A program made the position numbers and the translations under genes. A DNA stretch of 64,000 nucleotides from Variovorax sp. PAMC 28711 (GTDB lineage Bacteria > Pseudomonadota > Gammaproteobacteria > Burkholderiales > Burkholderiaceae_C): the NCBI RefSeq assembly GCF_001577265.1, contig NZ_CP014517.1:1045001-1109000 (forward strand), read 5' to 3'. Positions within the stretch are counted from its first letter, which is position 1; every line of letters begins with the position of its first letter. Positions 1 to 7,901 of this stretch are shown piece by piece. Under the pieces are notes generated by a model. It ran no database searches. It was given only the letters and a program-made list of their open reading frames with translations, and was not told the origin of the DNA.

Positions 1-1701
1 GATGCGCAGGCCGCCGAGCGACTTCACGAACTCGTGGTCCTTGGTCCACTCGGCGCGAATGCGCGCGACTTCGGCGGCCTTGCCGGCCTCGTCGAGCGAC
101 TCGTCGTTCTCGACCGCTTCGATCACCTTCTCGATGTTGCCGCCGAGCACGATGTCGGTGCCGCGACCGGCCATGTTGGTCGCGATCGTGATCATCTTCG
201 TGCGGCCGGCCTGCGCCACGATGTCGGCTTCGCGCGCGTGCTGCTTGGCGTTCAGCACCTGGTGCGGCAAGGCCGCCTTGTTGAGCAGCTCGTCGATGAT
301 TTCCGAGTTCTCGATCGACGAGGTGCCGACCAGCACGGGCTGGCCCCGGTCGTAGCACTCGCGAATGTCCTGAATGGCGGCTTCGTATTTTTCGCGCGTC
401 GTCTTGTAGACGCGATCGAGCTGGTCGTCGCGCTTGCTGTGACGGTTGGGCGGAATGATCGTCGTCTCGAGCCCGTAGATTTCCTGGAATTCGTAGGCTT
501 CGGTATCGGCCGTGCCGGTCATGCCGGCCAGCTTGCCGTAGAGCCGGAAATAGTTCTGGAAGGTGATCGAGGCCAGCGTCTGGTTTTCCGCCTGGATGTT
601 CACGCCTTCCTTGGCTTCGACGGCCTGGTGCAGACCATCGCTCCAGCGCCGACCACTCATCAGCCGGCCGGTGAACTCGTCGACGATGACGACCTCGCCT
701 TCCTGCACCACGTAGTGCTGGTCGCGGTGATACAGGTGACGCGCGCGCAACGCGGCGTTCAGGTGGTGCATCAGCGTGATGTTGGTGGGGTCGTACAGCG
801 ACGCGCCTTCGGGCAACAGCTTGAACTCGGTCAGGATGCGCTCGGCGTTCTCGTGGCCGTCTTCGGTCAGGAACACCTGGTGCGTTTTCTCGTCGACCGT
901 GAAATCGCCCGCCTTGATCACGCCTTCGCCGGTGCGAGGATCGGCTTCGCCTTCCTGTTTGGTCAGGAGCGGCACCACCTTGTTGATCGCCAGGTAGGTG
1001 TCGGTGTGGTCTTCGGCCTGGCCGCTGATGATGAGCGGCGTGCGGGCTTCGTCGATCAGGATCGAGTCCACCTCGTCGACGATCGCGAAATTGAGGCCGC
1101 GTTGCACCCGATCGCCGGGCTCGTACACCATGTTGTCGCGCAGGTAATCGAAGCCGTATTCGTTGTTGGTGCCGTAGGTGATGTCGCTGCCGTAGGCTTC
1201 CTGCTTTTCTTCGCGCGGCATCTGGGGCAGGTTGATGCCGACGGTCAGGCCCAGGAAGTTGTAGAGGCGGCCCATCCACTTGGCATCGCGACTTGCGAGG
1301 TAGTCGTTCACCGTGACCACGTGCACGCCCTTGCCGGACAGCGCGTTCAGGTACACCGGCAAGGTTGCGGTGAGCGTCTTGCCTTCGCCCGTGCGCATCT
1401 CGGAGATCTTGCCGTTGTGCAGCGCCATGCCGCCCAGCAATTGCACGTCGAAGTGGCGCATCTTCATGATCCGCTTGGAGCCTTCGCGCACGGTGGCGAA
1501 TGCCTCCGGCAGGATGTCGTCGAGCGACTCGCCCCGGGCGACGCGCTCCTTGAACTCCACCGTCTTGGCACGCAGCGCGTCGTCGCTGAGCTTCTCGAAG
1601 TCCGGCTCCATCGCATTGATGCGATCGACCGTCTTGCGATATTGCTTGAGGAGCCGGTCGTTGCGACTGCCGAAAATTTGGGTCAGGAAGTTGTTGGCCA
1701 T
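1..1701 (-). CDS. secA: Preprotein translocase ATPase SecA, C-terminal part beyond window
   Basis: SecA is the ATPase motor that drives unfolded preproteins through SecYEG at the inner membrane. Reading leftward from ATG 1701 the protein begins [20 protein letters not shown] and stays open to base 1, giving 567 residues of a protein usually near 900. The Walker A segment MRTGEGKT lies at about residues 102-109, and the [15 protein letters not shown] stretch follows about 100 residues later. The nucleotide-binding and preprotein cross-linking regions are present; the scaffold, wing and zinc-binding tail are off the edge. No purine-rich Shine-Dalgarno is obvious before the start. It diverges from the DUF721 gene at 1886. 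Confidence 0.97.
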   Translation of the reverse strand, partial: MANNFLTQIFGSRNDRLLKQYRKTVDRINAMEPDFEKLSDDALRAKTVEFKERVARGESLDDILPEAFATVREGSKRIMKMRHFDVQLLGGMALHNGKISEMRTGEGKTLTATLPVYLNALSGKGVHVVTVNDYLASRDAKWMGRLYNFLGLTVGINLPQMPREEKQEAYGSDITYGTNNEYGFDYLRDNMVYEPGDRVQRGLNFAIVDEVDSILIDEARTPLIISGQAEDHTDTYLAINKVVPLLTKQEGEADPRTGEGVIKAGDFTVDEKTHQVFLTEDGHENAERILTEFKLLPEGASLYDPTNITLMHHLNAALRARHLYHRDQHYVVQEGEVVIVDEFTGRLMSGRRWSDGLHQAVEAKEGVNIQAENQTLASITFQNYFRLYGKLAGMTGTADTEAYEFQEIYGLETTIIPPNRHSKRDDQLDRVYKTTREKYEAAIQDIRECYDRGQPVLVGTSSIENSEIIDELLNKAALPHQVLNAKQHAREADIVAQAGRTKMITIATNMAGRGTDIVLGGNIEKVIEAVENDESLDEAGKAAEVARIRAEWTKDHEFVKSLGGLRI

Positions 1702-1719
1702 GGATGGAGGAAGGAACGA

Positions 1720-1738
1720 GCATCTGGAAGTCAGATGC
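1720..1738. promoter_or_regulatory. Inverted repeat in the secA 5' leader
   Basis: A perfect 7-bp inverted repeat (gcatctg at 1720-1726, cagatgc at 1732-1738, 5-base loop) lies 19-37 bases upstream of the secA start codon, between secA and the divergent DUF721 gene. In the secA transcript it would form a small hairpin just before a start that lacks a clear ribosome binding site. SecA translation is secretion-regulated in enterobacteria through SecM, but nothing here encodes SecM, so a regulatory role is only a guess. Confidence 0.3.
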
Positions 1739-1885
1739 CGCGACCGAATTCCCTAAGATATGGTGAATGCAGTTGGGCGCCCCCGGCCGTAAAGCAAGTG
1801 GGCCCGGTTCGCACTGAACGGCCGACACACGCATGTCGGCAAACCTGGCATTTTAGCCGCCCCGCCCAAGCCCTCGTGCTCTCCC

Positions 1886-2191
1886 ATGAACCGTCGCACC
1901 GCCCCTTTCACCCTGCAGCAAGCCGCCCACGAGTCGCCCACGCTCGCCAGCTTGCTCGCGCGGGCGCGCGATGCGTCCGAAAGGCTGAAAGCCGTGGAGG
2001 AGCTGATCCCCGTGGACATGCGCGCGGCGCTGCAGCCGGGCCCTGCCGAGGGCGATGTGTGGTGTGTGCTGGTCACCGGAAGTGCCGCCGCCGCCAAGCT
2101 GCGACAGCTCTCCCCGATGCTCGTCACACGGCTGAAATCAAGGGGATGGGATGTCGCGACGATCCGGATCAAAGTCCAGGCGCGCCGCTGA
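1886..2191 (+). CDS. DUF721 / DciA-like protein
   Basis: A 101-residue protein of the DUF721 family. Family members include DciA, the widespread replicative-helicase loader or operator of bacteria lacking DnaC. Visible family features are an N-terminal helical segment (LASLLARARDASERLKAVE) and a later part with short hydrophobic strands ending in basic residues (RIKVQARR). The gene diverges from secA, a neighbour arrangement I associate with Burkholderiales. The family has no catalytic motif to check, so a function in helicase loading is inferred from the family. The start ATG has no strong Shine-Dalgarno. Confidence 0.75.
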   Translation: MNRRTAPFTLQQAAHESPTLASLLARARDASERLKAVEELIPVDMRAALQPGPAEGDVWCVLVTGSAAAAKLRQLSPMLVTRLKSRGWDVATIRIKVQARR

Positions 2192-2223
2192 GAACGGCGC
2201 GGTCCTGACGGGGTCGAATAGGG

Positions 2224-2247
2224 TGGTGCCGCCTGTCTGACTCGAAC
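2224..2247 (-). repeat. Left attachment site: partial copy of the tRNA-Thr 3' end
   Basis: These 24 bases match the 3' end of the tRNA-Thr gene at 18048-18071 with 2 mismatches. The first 14 bases, tggtgccgcctgtc, are identical and cover the CCA end, the acceptor strand and the edge of the T arm. It is the outermost feature before the integrase gene. Together with the right copy it delimits the integrated element. The mismatches lie outside the 14-bp core, as expected if crossover occurred within the core. Confidence 0.85.
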
Positions 2248-2288
2248 ATGGCCCGCCAACCCGCATGAATGCTTGAAGTCGTCAGAGC

Positions 2289-2319
2289 GGGGGCAGAATC
2301 TGCCCCCAAATGTGCCCCC
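2289..2319. promoter_or_regulatory. TGCCCCC heptamer cluster beside the integrase (candidate arm sites)
   Basis: Three copies of the heptamer TGCCCCC lie within 31 bases: inverted at 2289-2295, direct at 2301-2307 and direct at 2313-2319. The last two form a 19-bp block repeated exactly at 17915-17933, near the other end of the element. The position, 20-50 bases before the integrase start and 40-95 bases inside the left att core, fits arm-type integrase or excisionase binding sites. It might also autoregulate the integrase promoter. No consensus is proven from sequence alone. Confidence 0.6.
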
Positions 2320-2338
2320 ACCCTGCGACGGATGCCCG

Positions 2339-3568
2339 ATGAAATTGACAGATGCGAAGCTTCGCAACCTCACCCTGCCCGGCAAGCATGCCGACGGCGG
2401 GGGCCTTTATTTGGAGGTCCTTCCGACTGGCGGGCGGTACTGGCGATTGAAGTACCGATTCGGCGGCAAAGAAAAGCGCCTTGCGTTTGGTGTTTACCCC
2501 GCCGTTGGCCTGAAAGACGCTCGAGAGCAGCGCGAGATTGCCAAGCAGTTTCTCGGTCGCGGTGAGGATCCAGGCGAAGCGCGCAAGGCCGCAAAGGTCA
2601 AGGTATCAACAGAGGCAGCCAACAGCTTTCAGGCGGTGGCGCTTGACTGGCACAAGGCCAACTCCAAGAGATGGTCGAACGTAACCGCGGCAAAAACGAT
2701 GACGCATTTGCTGTCCGACGTCTTCACGGTCATCGGCAACCGCCCGATCGCAACGGTTACCCCGCCCGAATTGCTGGCGATGCTACGAAAAGTAGAGAGT
2801 CGCGGCGCAGCCTACACAGCAACCCGACTGCGGGAACTGTGCGGCCAGATATTCCGCTATGGCATCGCCACCGGCCGAGCTACATACAACCCGGCCGCCG
2901 ATTTGGTGAAGACGATCGTGCTACCCGGCGTCAAGCACCGGCCGGCGATCACTGACCGCCGGGAATTTGGCACGCTGTTGCGGGACCTACAGAGTTATCA
3001 AGCGGCCGACAGACTCACCTTGCTTGCAACTCGCCTGGCGCTGCTCACGTTCGTGCGCTCGCAAGAGTTGCGGTTGGCTCAATGGCGAGAAATCGACTTC
3101 GATAGCCGCGAGTGGCGCATTCCTGCAGCCCGCATGAAGATGGGCAAGGGTCTAAATCAAGCGCACATCGTTCCACTATCTCAGGCTGCCGTCGAGACGT
3201 TGAAAGCCATCCATCTACTGACCAGCGACACGACCAACGTCTTCCCCAACAGCTTCGGCGCTGACGGCTTTATGAGCGAGAACACAATCGGGCGCATGCT
3301 GATCCGGATGGGATATCAAGGCAGGCAGACACTGCATGGCTTCCGTGCGTCTGCACGGAGCTTACTTTCAGAAAGAGGCTGGAGTGTGGCTGCACTGGAG
3401 CGTCAGTTGGACCACGCCGAACGCAGCAAGGTAGTGGCAGCTTACGCCCGGAGCGAGCACCTTAGTGAGCGGCGCCTGATCATGGACGATTGGGGTGCAT
3501 TAGTGACGGCGCTTGAGGCTGGACAATCTGGTAGCCCCATCCTCACCAGCGAGGGTTCGGATCGTTAA
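2339..3568 (+). CDS. P4-type tyrosine integrase
   Basis: A 409-residue site-specific recombinase that inserts and excises the element at tRNA-Thr. The N-terminal 85 residues are a DUF4102-type arm-DNA-binding domain (ADGGGLYLEVLPTGGRYWRLK). A core-binding domain follows, then the catalytic domain with R240 (in FVRSQELR), H333 and R336 (in HGFR), H359 (in LDHA) and Y369 (in AAYAR), so the full RHRHY set is present. The ATG at 2339 is preferred over the upstream in-frame 2273 start because the family begins MKLTDAKLRN. The gene lies next to the truncated att copy, not next to the intact tRNA. Confidence 0.95.
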   Translation: MKLTDAKLRNLTLPGKHADGGGLYLEVLPTGGRYWRLKYRFGGKEKRLAFGVYPAVGLKDAREQREIAKQFLGRGEDPGEARKAAKVKVSTEAANSFQAVALDWHKANSKRWSNVTAAKTMTHLLSDVFTVIGNRPIATVTPPELLAMLRKVESRGAAYTATRLRELCGQIFRYGIATGRATYNPAADLVKTIVLPGVKHRPAITDRREFGTLLRDLQSYQAADRLTLLATRLALLTFVRSQELRLAQWREIDFDSREWRIPAARMKMGKGLNQAHIVPLSQAAVETLKAIHLLTSDTTNVFPNSFGADGFMSENTIGRMLIRMGYQGRQTLHGFRASARSLLSERGWSVAALERQLDHAERSKVVAAYARSEHLSERRLIMDDWGALVTALEAGQSGSPILTSEGSDR

Positions 3569-3662
3569 ACAACTCCCGGTCTGTGTTGTGCGAAGTCAGC
3601 CAAGTGAATCCGGGAAAGTTCGACCCCCCTTGAATAGGGAAAAAATGTGGTAACACTTCAGA

Positions 3663-3687
3663 ACCTTGTACAACTACATATCAAGGT
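3663..3687. promoter_or_regulatory. Short inverted repeat upstream of the AlpA-like gene
   Basis: accttg (3663-3668) and caaggt (3682-3687) form a 6-bp inverted repeat with a 13-base spacer, ending 6 bases before the GTG start of the HTH gene at 3694. It could be the operator of that regulator or a weak hairpin. Evidence is limited to symmetry and position. The rest of the 3569-3693 gap shows no other recognisable element. Confidence 0.25.
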
Positions 3688-3693
3688 ACCCAA

Positions 3694-4014
3694 GTGGCCA
3701 CAAACGGACATCATTGGAAGCTCGCTCCCTTAGCGAACCTCCCAACTCTGGGGATGCCCAGCAGACGCCCCCTGCCCCTGCCCCGAGCGGTTCCTCCTGT
3801 CAGCGCAAAGGTTCTTCGCCAACCGATTGAGGCGGCAAACAATCCTGCTGCGCTCCTTCGACTCGACACCGTTGCGGCGCTCACCGGGCTGAGTCGGTCG
3901 ACTCTGTACGCAAAAATAAAGGCTGGGACTTTCCCCGCGCCGATCAAGCAGGGAGCGCGCTGCACGCGATTCCGTGCGAGCACTGTCACAGCCTGGCTCG
4001 AGTCGGTGAACTGA
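3694..4014 (+). CDS. AlpA-family helix-turn-helix regulator / excisionase-like protein
   Basis: A 106-residue DNA-binding protein with an AlpA/MerR-like winged HTH at residues 55-104: LLRLDTVAALTGLSRSTLYA is the HTH, followed by KIKAGTFPAPIK and a C-terminal TAWLESVN helix. AlpA-family proteins in P4-like islands activate the integrase or act as recombination directionality factors. The N-terminal 45 residues are proline- and arginine-rich and look unstructured. The annotated start is GTG 3694; ATG 3751 is an equally possible start that keeps the whole HTH. Its stop lies just before the primase start, which implies a co-transcribed replication/regulation module. Confidence 0.8.
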   Translation: MATNGHHWKLAPLANLPTLGMPSRRPLPLPRAVPPVSAKVLRQPIEAANNPAALLRLDTVAALTGLSRSTLYAKIKAGTFPAPIKQGARCTRFRASTVTAWLESVN

Positions 4015-4015
4015 G

Positions 4016-4861
4016 ATGCCCAACATGAACCCCAGCATTCAATGGGCCGAGTTCTCTGTTGGAGGGCATCGAGTATTTTGTCCAGCCTGTCCGGGGAAAC
4101 GGAGCGATAAAACGATGGGTCTCACCGTGGCTGCCGATGATCACGGGATAGCCCATTGTTTTCGGTGTGGCTACGTGGAAACCCGTCATCACGAGCGCAC
4201 GCTGACACCATCTGCACGGAAAACCTTGGCATTGCGCATCGACGCTCTTCGTCGCCAACACAGTGAAGAGCAGCGCAAGCGCCAGTCCGATGCAGCGGTT
4301 GCCGCCCTGATTCGCTGGACTGCCGCGTCCCCTGTTGAGGCGCATCCCTATCTAAGTTCCAAGGGCGTTCGCGCTTACGGCATACGGGTCGAGATGAATG
4401 ACACGCTGCTGATCCCTGTGCGTGACGCACAAGGCCGCATGCACAGCTTTCAGGCTATTGCCTTCGATGGCACGAAACGCTTTCAGCCCGGAGGCAAGGT
4501 CAAGGGCTGCTATCACGCTATTGGCCAGCCTCGTGGGAAGCTGGCGATCTGCGAGGGTTACGCCACTGGCGCCACCCTTCACGAAAATACGGGACATGCC
4601 GTGGCAATCGCGTTCAATTCCGGCAACCTGCTGGCCGTTGCGCAGGCGCTGCGCGCAAAGTACCCTGGCATCACGCTCGTGCTCTGCGCCGATGACGACT
4701 GGAAGACCGAAGGCAACCCAGGTCTTACAGCAGCTACTGAGGCGACCCGCGTCGTGGGGGGCCTGCTGGCGGTGCCGATATTTACCGGATTGCCCCGCGG
4801 CGAGGAGGACACTGACTTCAACGACCTGCACCGGCTGGCAGGCCAAGCGGTTTCAGCATGA
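4016..4861 (+). CDS. Zinc-finger/Toprim primase (P4 alpha N-terminal type)
   Basis: A 281-residue protein combining a CHC2-like zinc ribbon (C22-x2-C25 and C48-x2-C51) with a DUF7146/Toprim catalytic core: PYLSSKGV at about 111, the Toprim glutamate in ICEGYATG (E180), and the acidic cluster ADDD near 225-228. This is the primase half of a P4-alpha-like replication protein, with the helicase-type partner encoded by the next gene. The ATG overlaps the end region of the HTH gene, and the stop overlaps the next start as ATGA. It likely primes replication of the excised element, as in satellite-type islands. Confidence 0.9.
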   Translation: MPNMNPSIQWAEFSVGGHRVFCPACPGKRSDKTMGLTVAADDHGIAHCFRCGYVETRHHERTLTPSARKTLALRIDALRRQHSEEQRKRQSDAAVAALIRWTAASPVEAHPYLSSKGVRAYGIRVEMNDTLLIPVRDAQGRMHSFQAIAFDGTKRFQPGGKVKGCYHAIGQPRGKLAICEGYATGATLHENTGHAVAIAFNSGNLLAVAQALRAKYPGITLVLCADDDWKTEGNPGLTAATEATRVVGGLLAVPIFTGLPRGEEDTDFNDLHRLAGQAVSA

Positions 4862-6414
4862 GCACGGTCCTTGACTCAAGGGGCACTGTTCGCGCTGCCT
4901 TCGAAACCGCGCGGGTAGTTCCTGAAGAGTGGCCTGAGCCAACGCCTTTGCCCGATGCCCTGCCGCCGGTGCAGTCCTTCGACCCCGAGCTATTGCCGTC
5001 GAACCTGCGCGGATGGGTGGTTGACATTGCTCACCGCATGCAATGCCCGCCCGACTTTGCCGCCGTTGGCGCAGTTATTGCTGCGTCCAGCCTGATCGGC
5101 GCGCGTGCAGTAGTGCAGCCTAAAGAGTTCGATGACTGGCAAGTGGTGCCCAATCTATGGGGCCTGATTGTGGGTCGCCCCGGCGTCATGAAATCTCCGG
5201 CGTTGGGGGAGGCTTTAAAACCCTTGTTTCATTTGCAATTGGCTGAATTTGAACTGCACGAAGCCGCGCATGAGGCTTGGACGCTTGACAGCAAAGTCGC
5301 CGAACTGGCCAGTGCCGAGCGGGAGAAAAAGGCCAAAGGACTCGCATCAAAAGACCCGGCGGCGGCGCGTTCGCTTTTGATTCCCGAAGTAGTAGCTGCC
5401 GAGCCTATCGCCCGCCGCTTCACCGTAAACGATGCCACGGTGGAGAAGCTGGGGGAACTGCTGAATGCCAACCCATGGGGCATCCTGAGCTACCGGGATG
5501 AGCTGTACGGCTTGCTCACAAGCATGGACAAACAAGGCCAAGAAGGTGCACGCTCGTTCTACCTGCAAAGCTATGACGGCAATCAAAGCTACACCTTTGA
5601 TCGCATCGGCCGCGGCACAGTGCATATCCCTCGAATCTGCCTCTCGATGATCGGTGGCATCCAGCCGGGACGGGTGCAGGAGTATGTTCGGGGAGCCGTA
5701 GCAGGGGGCAGTGCTGATGACGGCTTGCTGCAGCGATTCGGCCTCACCGTATGGCCGGATACGGCTGGGGCTTTCGTCCATGTCGATCAATGGCCTGACA
5801 CAGCTGCAAAAGCGCACGCATGGGAAGCGTTTAAGCGGCTGGCAGATCTTCAACCTGCCAGCGACACCGAGCCCCAAGTTTGGCGATTCGACCCCAAGGC
5901 ACAAGCTCTGTATGTGGAATGGAGCACGCATTTGGGCCAGGAACTGAAGCTCGGGGAGCTGCACCCTGCGATGGAAGGCCACCTCTCGAAATACCGCAAG
6001 CTGATCCCAGCCCTGGCGCTAATCTTTGCGCTGCTGGAAAACCCAGATACGCAGCTGATCAAAGAGGGAGACCTACTCCGAGCACTGGCGTGGTGTGACT
6101 ACCTTCGCAGCCATGCCGAGCGCCTCTATAGCGCGGCGACGACGCCAGAAACCGGGGCGGCCGCGGGGCTTCTGCGAAAGATCAAGGCCGGCGCCCTGAT
6201 CGATTCATTTACGCCGCGTGAGGTCGCGGTGAAGGGCTGGACCGGCATGCCGACGCCCGAAGCTGTACGCAAGGCGGCTGACCTGCTCTGCGACTTCGAC
6301 TGGCTGCGGCGAGATGTGATCCAAGGAGGTGCGGCAGGCGGCAGGCCGAGCGAGCGATATCGGATCAACCCCTCTGCAAAGGGACGGGCGATAAGAGCTG
6401 GCTTGCCCGACTGA
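4858..6414 (+). CDS. DUF3987 (YfjI-like) replication-associated ATPase
   Basis: A 518-residue DUF3987 protein, a family found beside Toprim primases in integrative elements and thought to be an ATPase/helicase-like replication partner. The Walker A-like segment GRPGVMKS lies at about residues 106-113, after a conserved first domain; the middle has the family's SYRDELYGLL segment. The start overlaps the primase stop (ATGA). The stop at 6412-6414 lies inside a second reading frame that continues open from about 6280 to 6869 with no usual start codon (see findings). The C-terminal portion resembles a winged-helix (GGRPSERYRIN). Confidence 0.88.
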   Translation: MSTVLDSRGTVRAAFETARVVPEEWPEPTPLPDALPPVQSFDPELLPSNLRGWVVDIAHRMQCPPDFAAVGAVIAASSLIGARAVVQPKEFDDWQVVPNLWGLIVGRPGVMKSPALGEALKPLFHLQLAEFELHEAAHEAWTLDSKVAELASAEREKKAKGLASKDPAAARSLLIPEVVAAEPIARRFTVNDATVEKLGELLNANPWGILSYRDELYGLLTSMDKQGQEGARSFYLQSYDGNQSYTFDRIGRGTVHIPRICLSMIGGIQPGRVQEYVRGAVAGGSADDGLLQRFGLTVWPDTAGAFVHVDQWPDTAAKAHAWEAFKRLADLQPASDTEPQVWRFDPKAQALYVEWSTHLGQELKLGELHPAMEGHLSKYRKLIPALALIFALLENPDTQLIKEGDLLRALAWCDYLRSHAERLYSAATTPETGAAAGLLRKIKAGALIDSFTPREVAVKGWTGMPTPEAVRKAADLLCDFDWLRRDVIQGGAAGGRPSERYRINPSAKGRAIRAGLPD

Positions 6415-6584
6415 AGAAGCTGGACGGGCCCGGGTCGCTCCCTACGAAACCAACGAAACCCAGATTTGTAGGTTTTGTAGGCCCTTCCCCGGGGCATCTA
6501 AAGAATTTCGACTCGGCGGGGCAACCACCGGCTAACGATTTCAGAGATGACCCTGATCGTGATTGCTGGCCACACACAAGCGCA

Positions 6585-6869
6585 ATGAATACCGGCGAGC
6601 TTGACCGAATGGTGGCGCGCGTCGATCAATTCTTCAATCGTGGCATCAGCCTCAAACATGCAATCGCAGTTGCTGATGCGTTGGTAATTCGTGATCGGGG
6701 TAGTGATGACAGGCGCCTTTGTCTGGAATGCTCAAACATACGCGGCACCATCGATCGTTCTCGCTGCACAGTTTGGCTACAAGCCGACATTAGTAGACAG
6801 GAGATGGGCGAACTGGTCAGCATGCCGCAGCGATGCCCTGCATTTTCTGATACCGGGAGCGTCCGCTGA
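6585..6869 (+). CDS. Small cysteine-containing island protein, start uncertain
   Basis: A 94-residue hypothetical protein from ATG 6585, with MNTGELDRMVARVDQFF, a helical ADALVIRDR segment, then RRLCLECSNI and a later Cys before QRCPAF; two or more cysteine pairs could bind metal. I associate this type of protein with positions downstream of DUF3987 genes in P4-like islands. The reading frame is open for about 100 codons upstream of the ATG and reads plausibly (TKPTKPRFVGFVG), but contains no ATG, GTG or TTG. The true start may therefore be non-canonical or depend on frameshifting or re-initiation from the DUF3987 gene. Confidence 0.6.
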   Translation: MNTGELDRMVARVDQFFNRGISLKHAIAVADALVIRDRGSDDRRLCLECSNIRGTIDRSRCTVWLQADISRQEMGELVSMPQRCPAFSDTGSVR

Positions 6870-6870
6870 T

Positions 6871-7014
6871 TGGGCTGGGGGGGCGCTCGACGAGCGATTC
6901 GGAGATGTACGCGCGCGCGTGCGAGACGCTGCCGCTCCCGATGAGTCGGAGGAGCAGATCCCCGTCGGCGACATCCGTGGGCGCGCCGCTTACCTCACAC
7001 AGGATACTCAGTGA
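6871..7014 (+). CDS. Possible short ORF or ORF remnant
   Basis: Directly after the preceding small gene, another frame reads LDERFGDVRARVRDAAAP then IPVGDIRGRAAYL to a stop at 7012-7014. It has the feel of coding sequence (charged helix, then a compact C-terminus) but no convincing start; the frame is open from GTG 6691, within the previous gene. It may be a real small island gene or a decayed end. It overlaps the convergent DUF3883 gene by 7 bases. Confidence 0.25.
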   Translation, partial: WAGGALDERFGDVRARVRDAAAPDESEEQIPVGDIRGRAAYLTQDTQ

Positions 7015-7901
7015 CTATCAGCGCAGCCAAGTCTCGCGCCGTGCCCAACCGTGCGCTCAAACAGTGGAGCGAAAGTTGCAAAGGGAATCACAACTTCGCC
7101 CCATTGTCCCTCGCCGACGTCGAGAGAGACATGCTCGCCAACCTCTGGTCGAGACACGACGGCCAAGGTCGGACTTCCATTTTTTGACAGATCCCACAGG
7201 TGAAATTGATGCAGTGGCATCAACTCTGTTGCGTCCCATTCGTTTCGAGTCAGATGGAAGGTTCCACGCATCCCCATTCGCGACGCCTTTACCTCTATAG
7301 GCAGTTGTTGAAGGTCGCTGGCCGACGCAACGGAAAGCACGTCGTAGCCGTCGCTGTTGCTCTCTACAGACCTCCACTTCGGTTCACGCCCCGTTCGCTC
7401 GCGCTCAAAGGCCAACGTTAGCCGCTCCCCCTCGCGACCGATTTCGCCGAGTTCGGCGTTCCTAAGCCCCCGGGCGATCGCCGCCAGTCGGTCCCAAAAG
7501 TGGACGACGTCGTTCTCGTAGCCGCGGGCAAGCTCCGCCTCGATCAATGATTGCGCGACCTCGGTCGGCGAGAAGCTCAGCACCTTTAAACGCCCGTCGA
7601 TCGCATTTTTGATCCAGGGTGGCCGGATCGTCTCGACGTAGTCGAGCAGAGCCTGCCGGAGCTTCAAGTAATCCAAGTCAATGCCGAGCAGCCGCGCCCC
7701 GGCCGGCGTCAGGACTGCAATGCCACAGTCATTGGCGCGCAGCCAGTGCAGCTCCTGCGCCACTTCCAACAATCGCCCAACCTCCATGCCGCCCTGGCGA
7801 GGGAGCTCCGAGCGCAGTTGCTGAAACGGCATGGGGTGCTCGTCGGCCAGGCGCAGCAAGTTGAAGCAACCATATGCGATGCCAGGCGACAACGCGATCA
7901 C
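7008..7901 (-). CDS. DUF3883-type PD-(D/E)XK nuclease-like protein, last gene of defence-type operon
   Basis: A 297-residue protein. Residues 1-75 look like a winged-helix region (LTPAGARLLG). Residues 150-250 form a DUF3883-like restriction-endonuclease fold: IGREGERL (E157), D187 in GYDVLS, and E203/K205 in PIEVKAS, followed by TRNEWDA, the usual order for this family. DUF3883 domains occur in restriction and antiviral loci, often beside SNF2 helicases. The ATG at 7901 overlaps the helicase stop at 7898, so it is translationally coupled as the final gene of the five-gene operon. Nuclease activity is inferred from the E/D/ExK residues. Confidence 0.8.
   Translation of the reverse strand: MIALSPGIAYGCFNLLRLADEHPMPFQQLRSELPRQGGMEVGRLLEVAQELHWLRANDCGIAVLTPAGARLLGIDLDYLKLRQALLDYVETIRPPWIKNAIDGRLKVLSFSPTEVAQSLIEAELARGYENDVVHFWDRLAAIARGLRNAELGEIGREGERLTLAFERERTGREPKWRSVESNSDGYDVLSVASASDLQQLPIEVKASRMGMRGTFHLTRNEWDATELMPLHQFHLWDLSKNGSPTLAVVSRPEVGEHVSLDVGEGQWGEVVIPFATFAPLFERTVGHGARLGCADSH

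Noticed and set aside
34..2208. 724-codon plus-strand open frame opposite secA
   Set aside because: Composition is that of an antisense frame in high-GC coding DNA (His/Val/Asp-rich, no motif), and secA motifs on the other strand are unambiguous.
2289..2319. CRISPR-like repeats
   Set aside because: Only heptamers in two short clusters with irregular spacing and no spacers or cas genes; better explained as recombinase sites.
2339..6414. Complete prophage
   Set aside because: Integrase, regulator, primase and DUF3987 only; no capsid, terminase, tail or lysis genes, so a satellite-like integrative element is the better description.
6691..7014. 107-codon plus-strand frame from GTG 6691
   Set aside because: Most of it lies in another frame of the small gene at 6585; only the last part after 6871 looks potentially coding, listed at low confidence.
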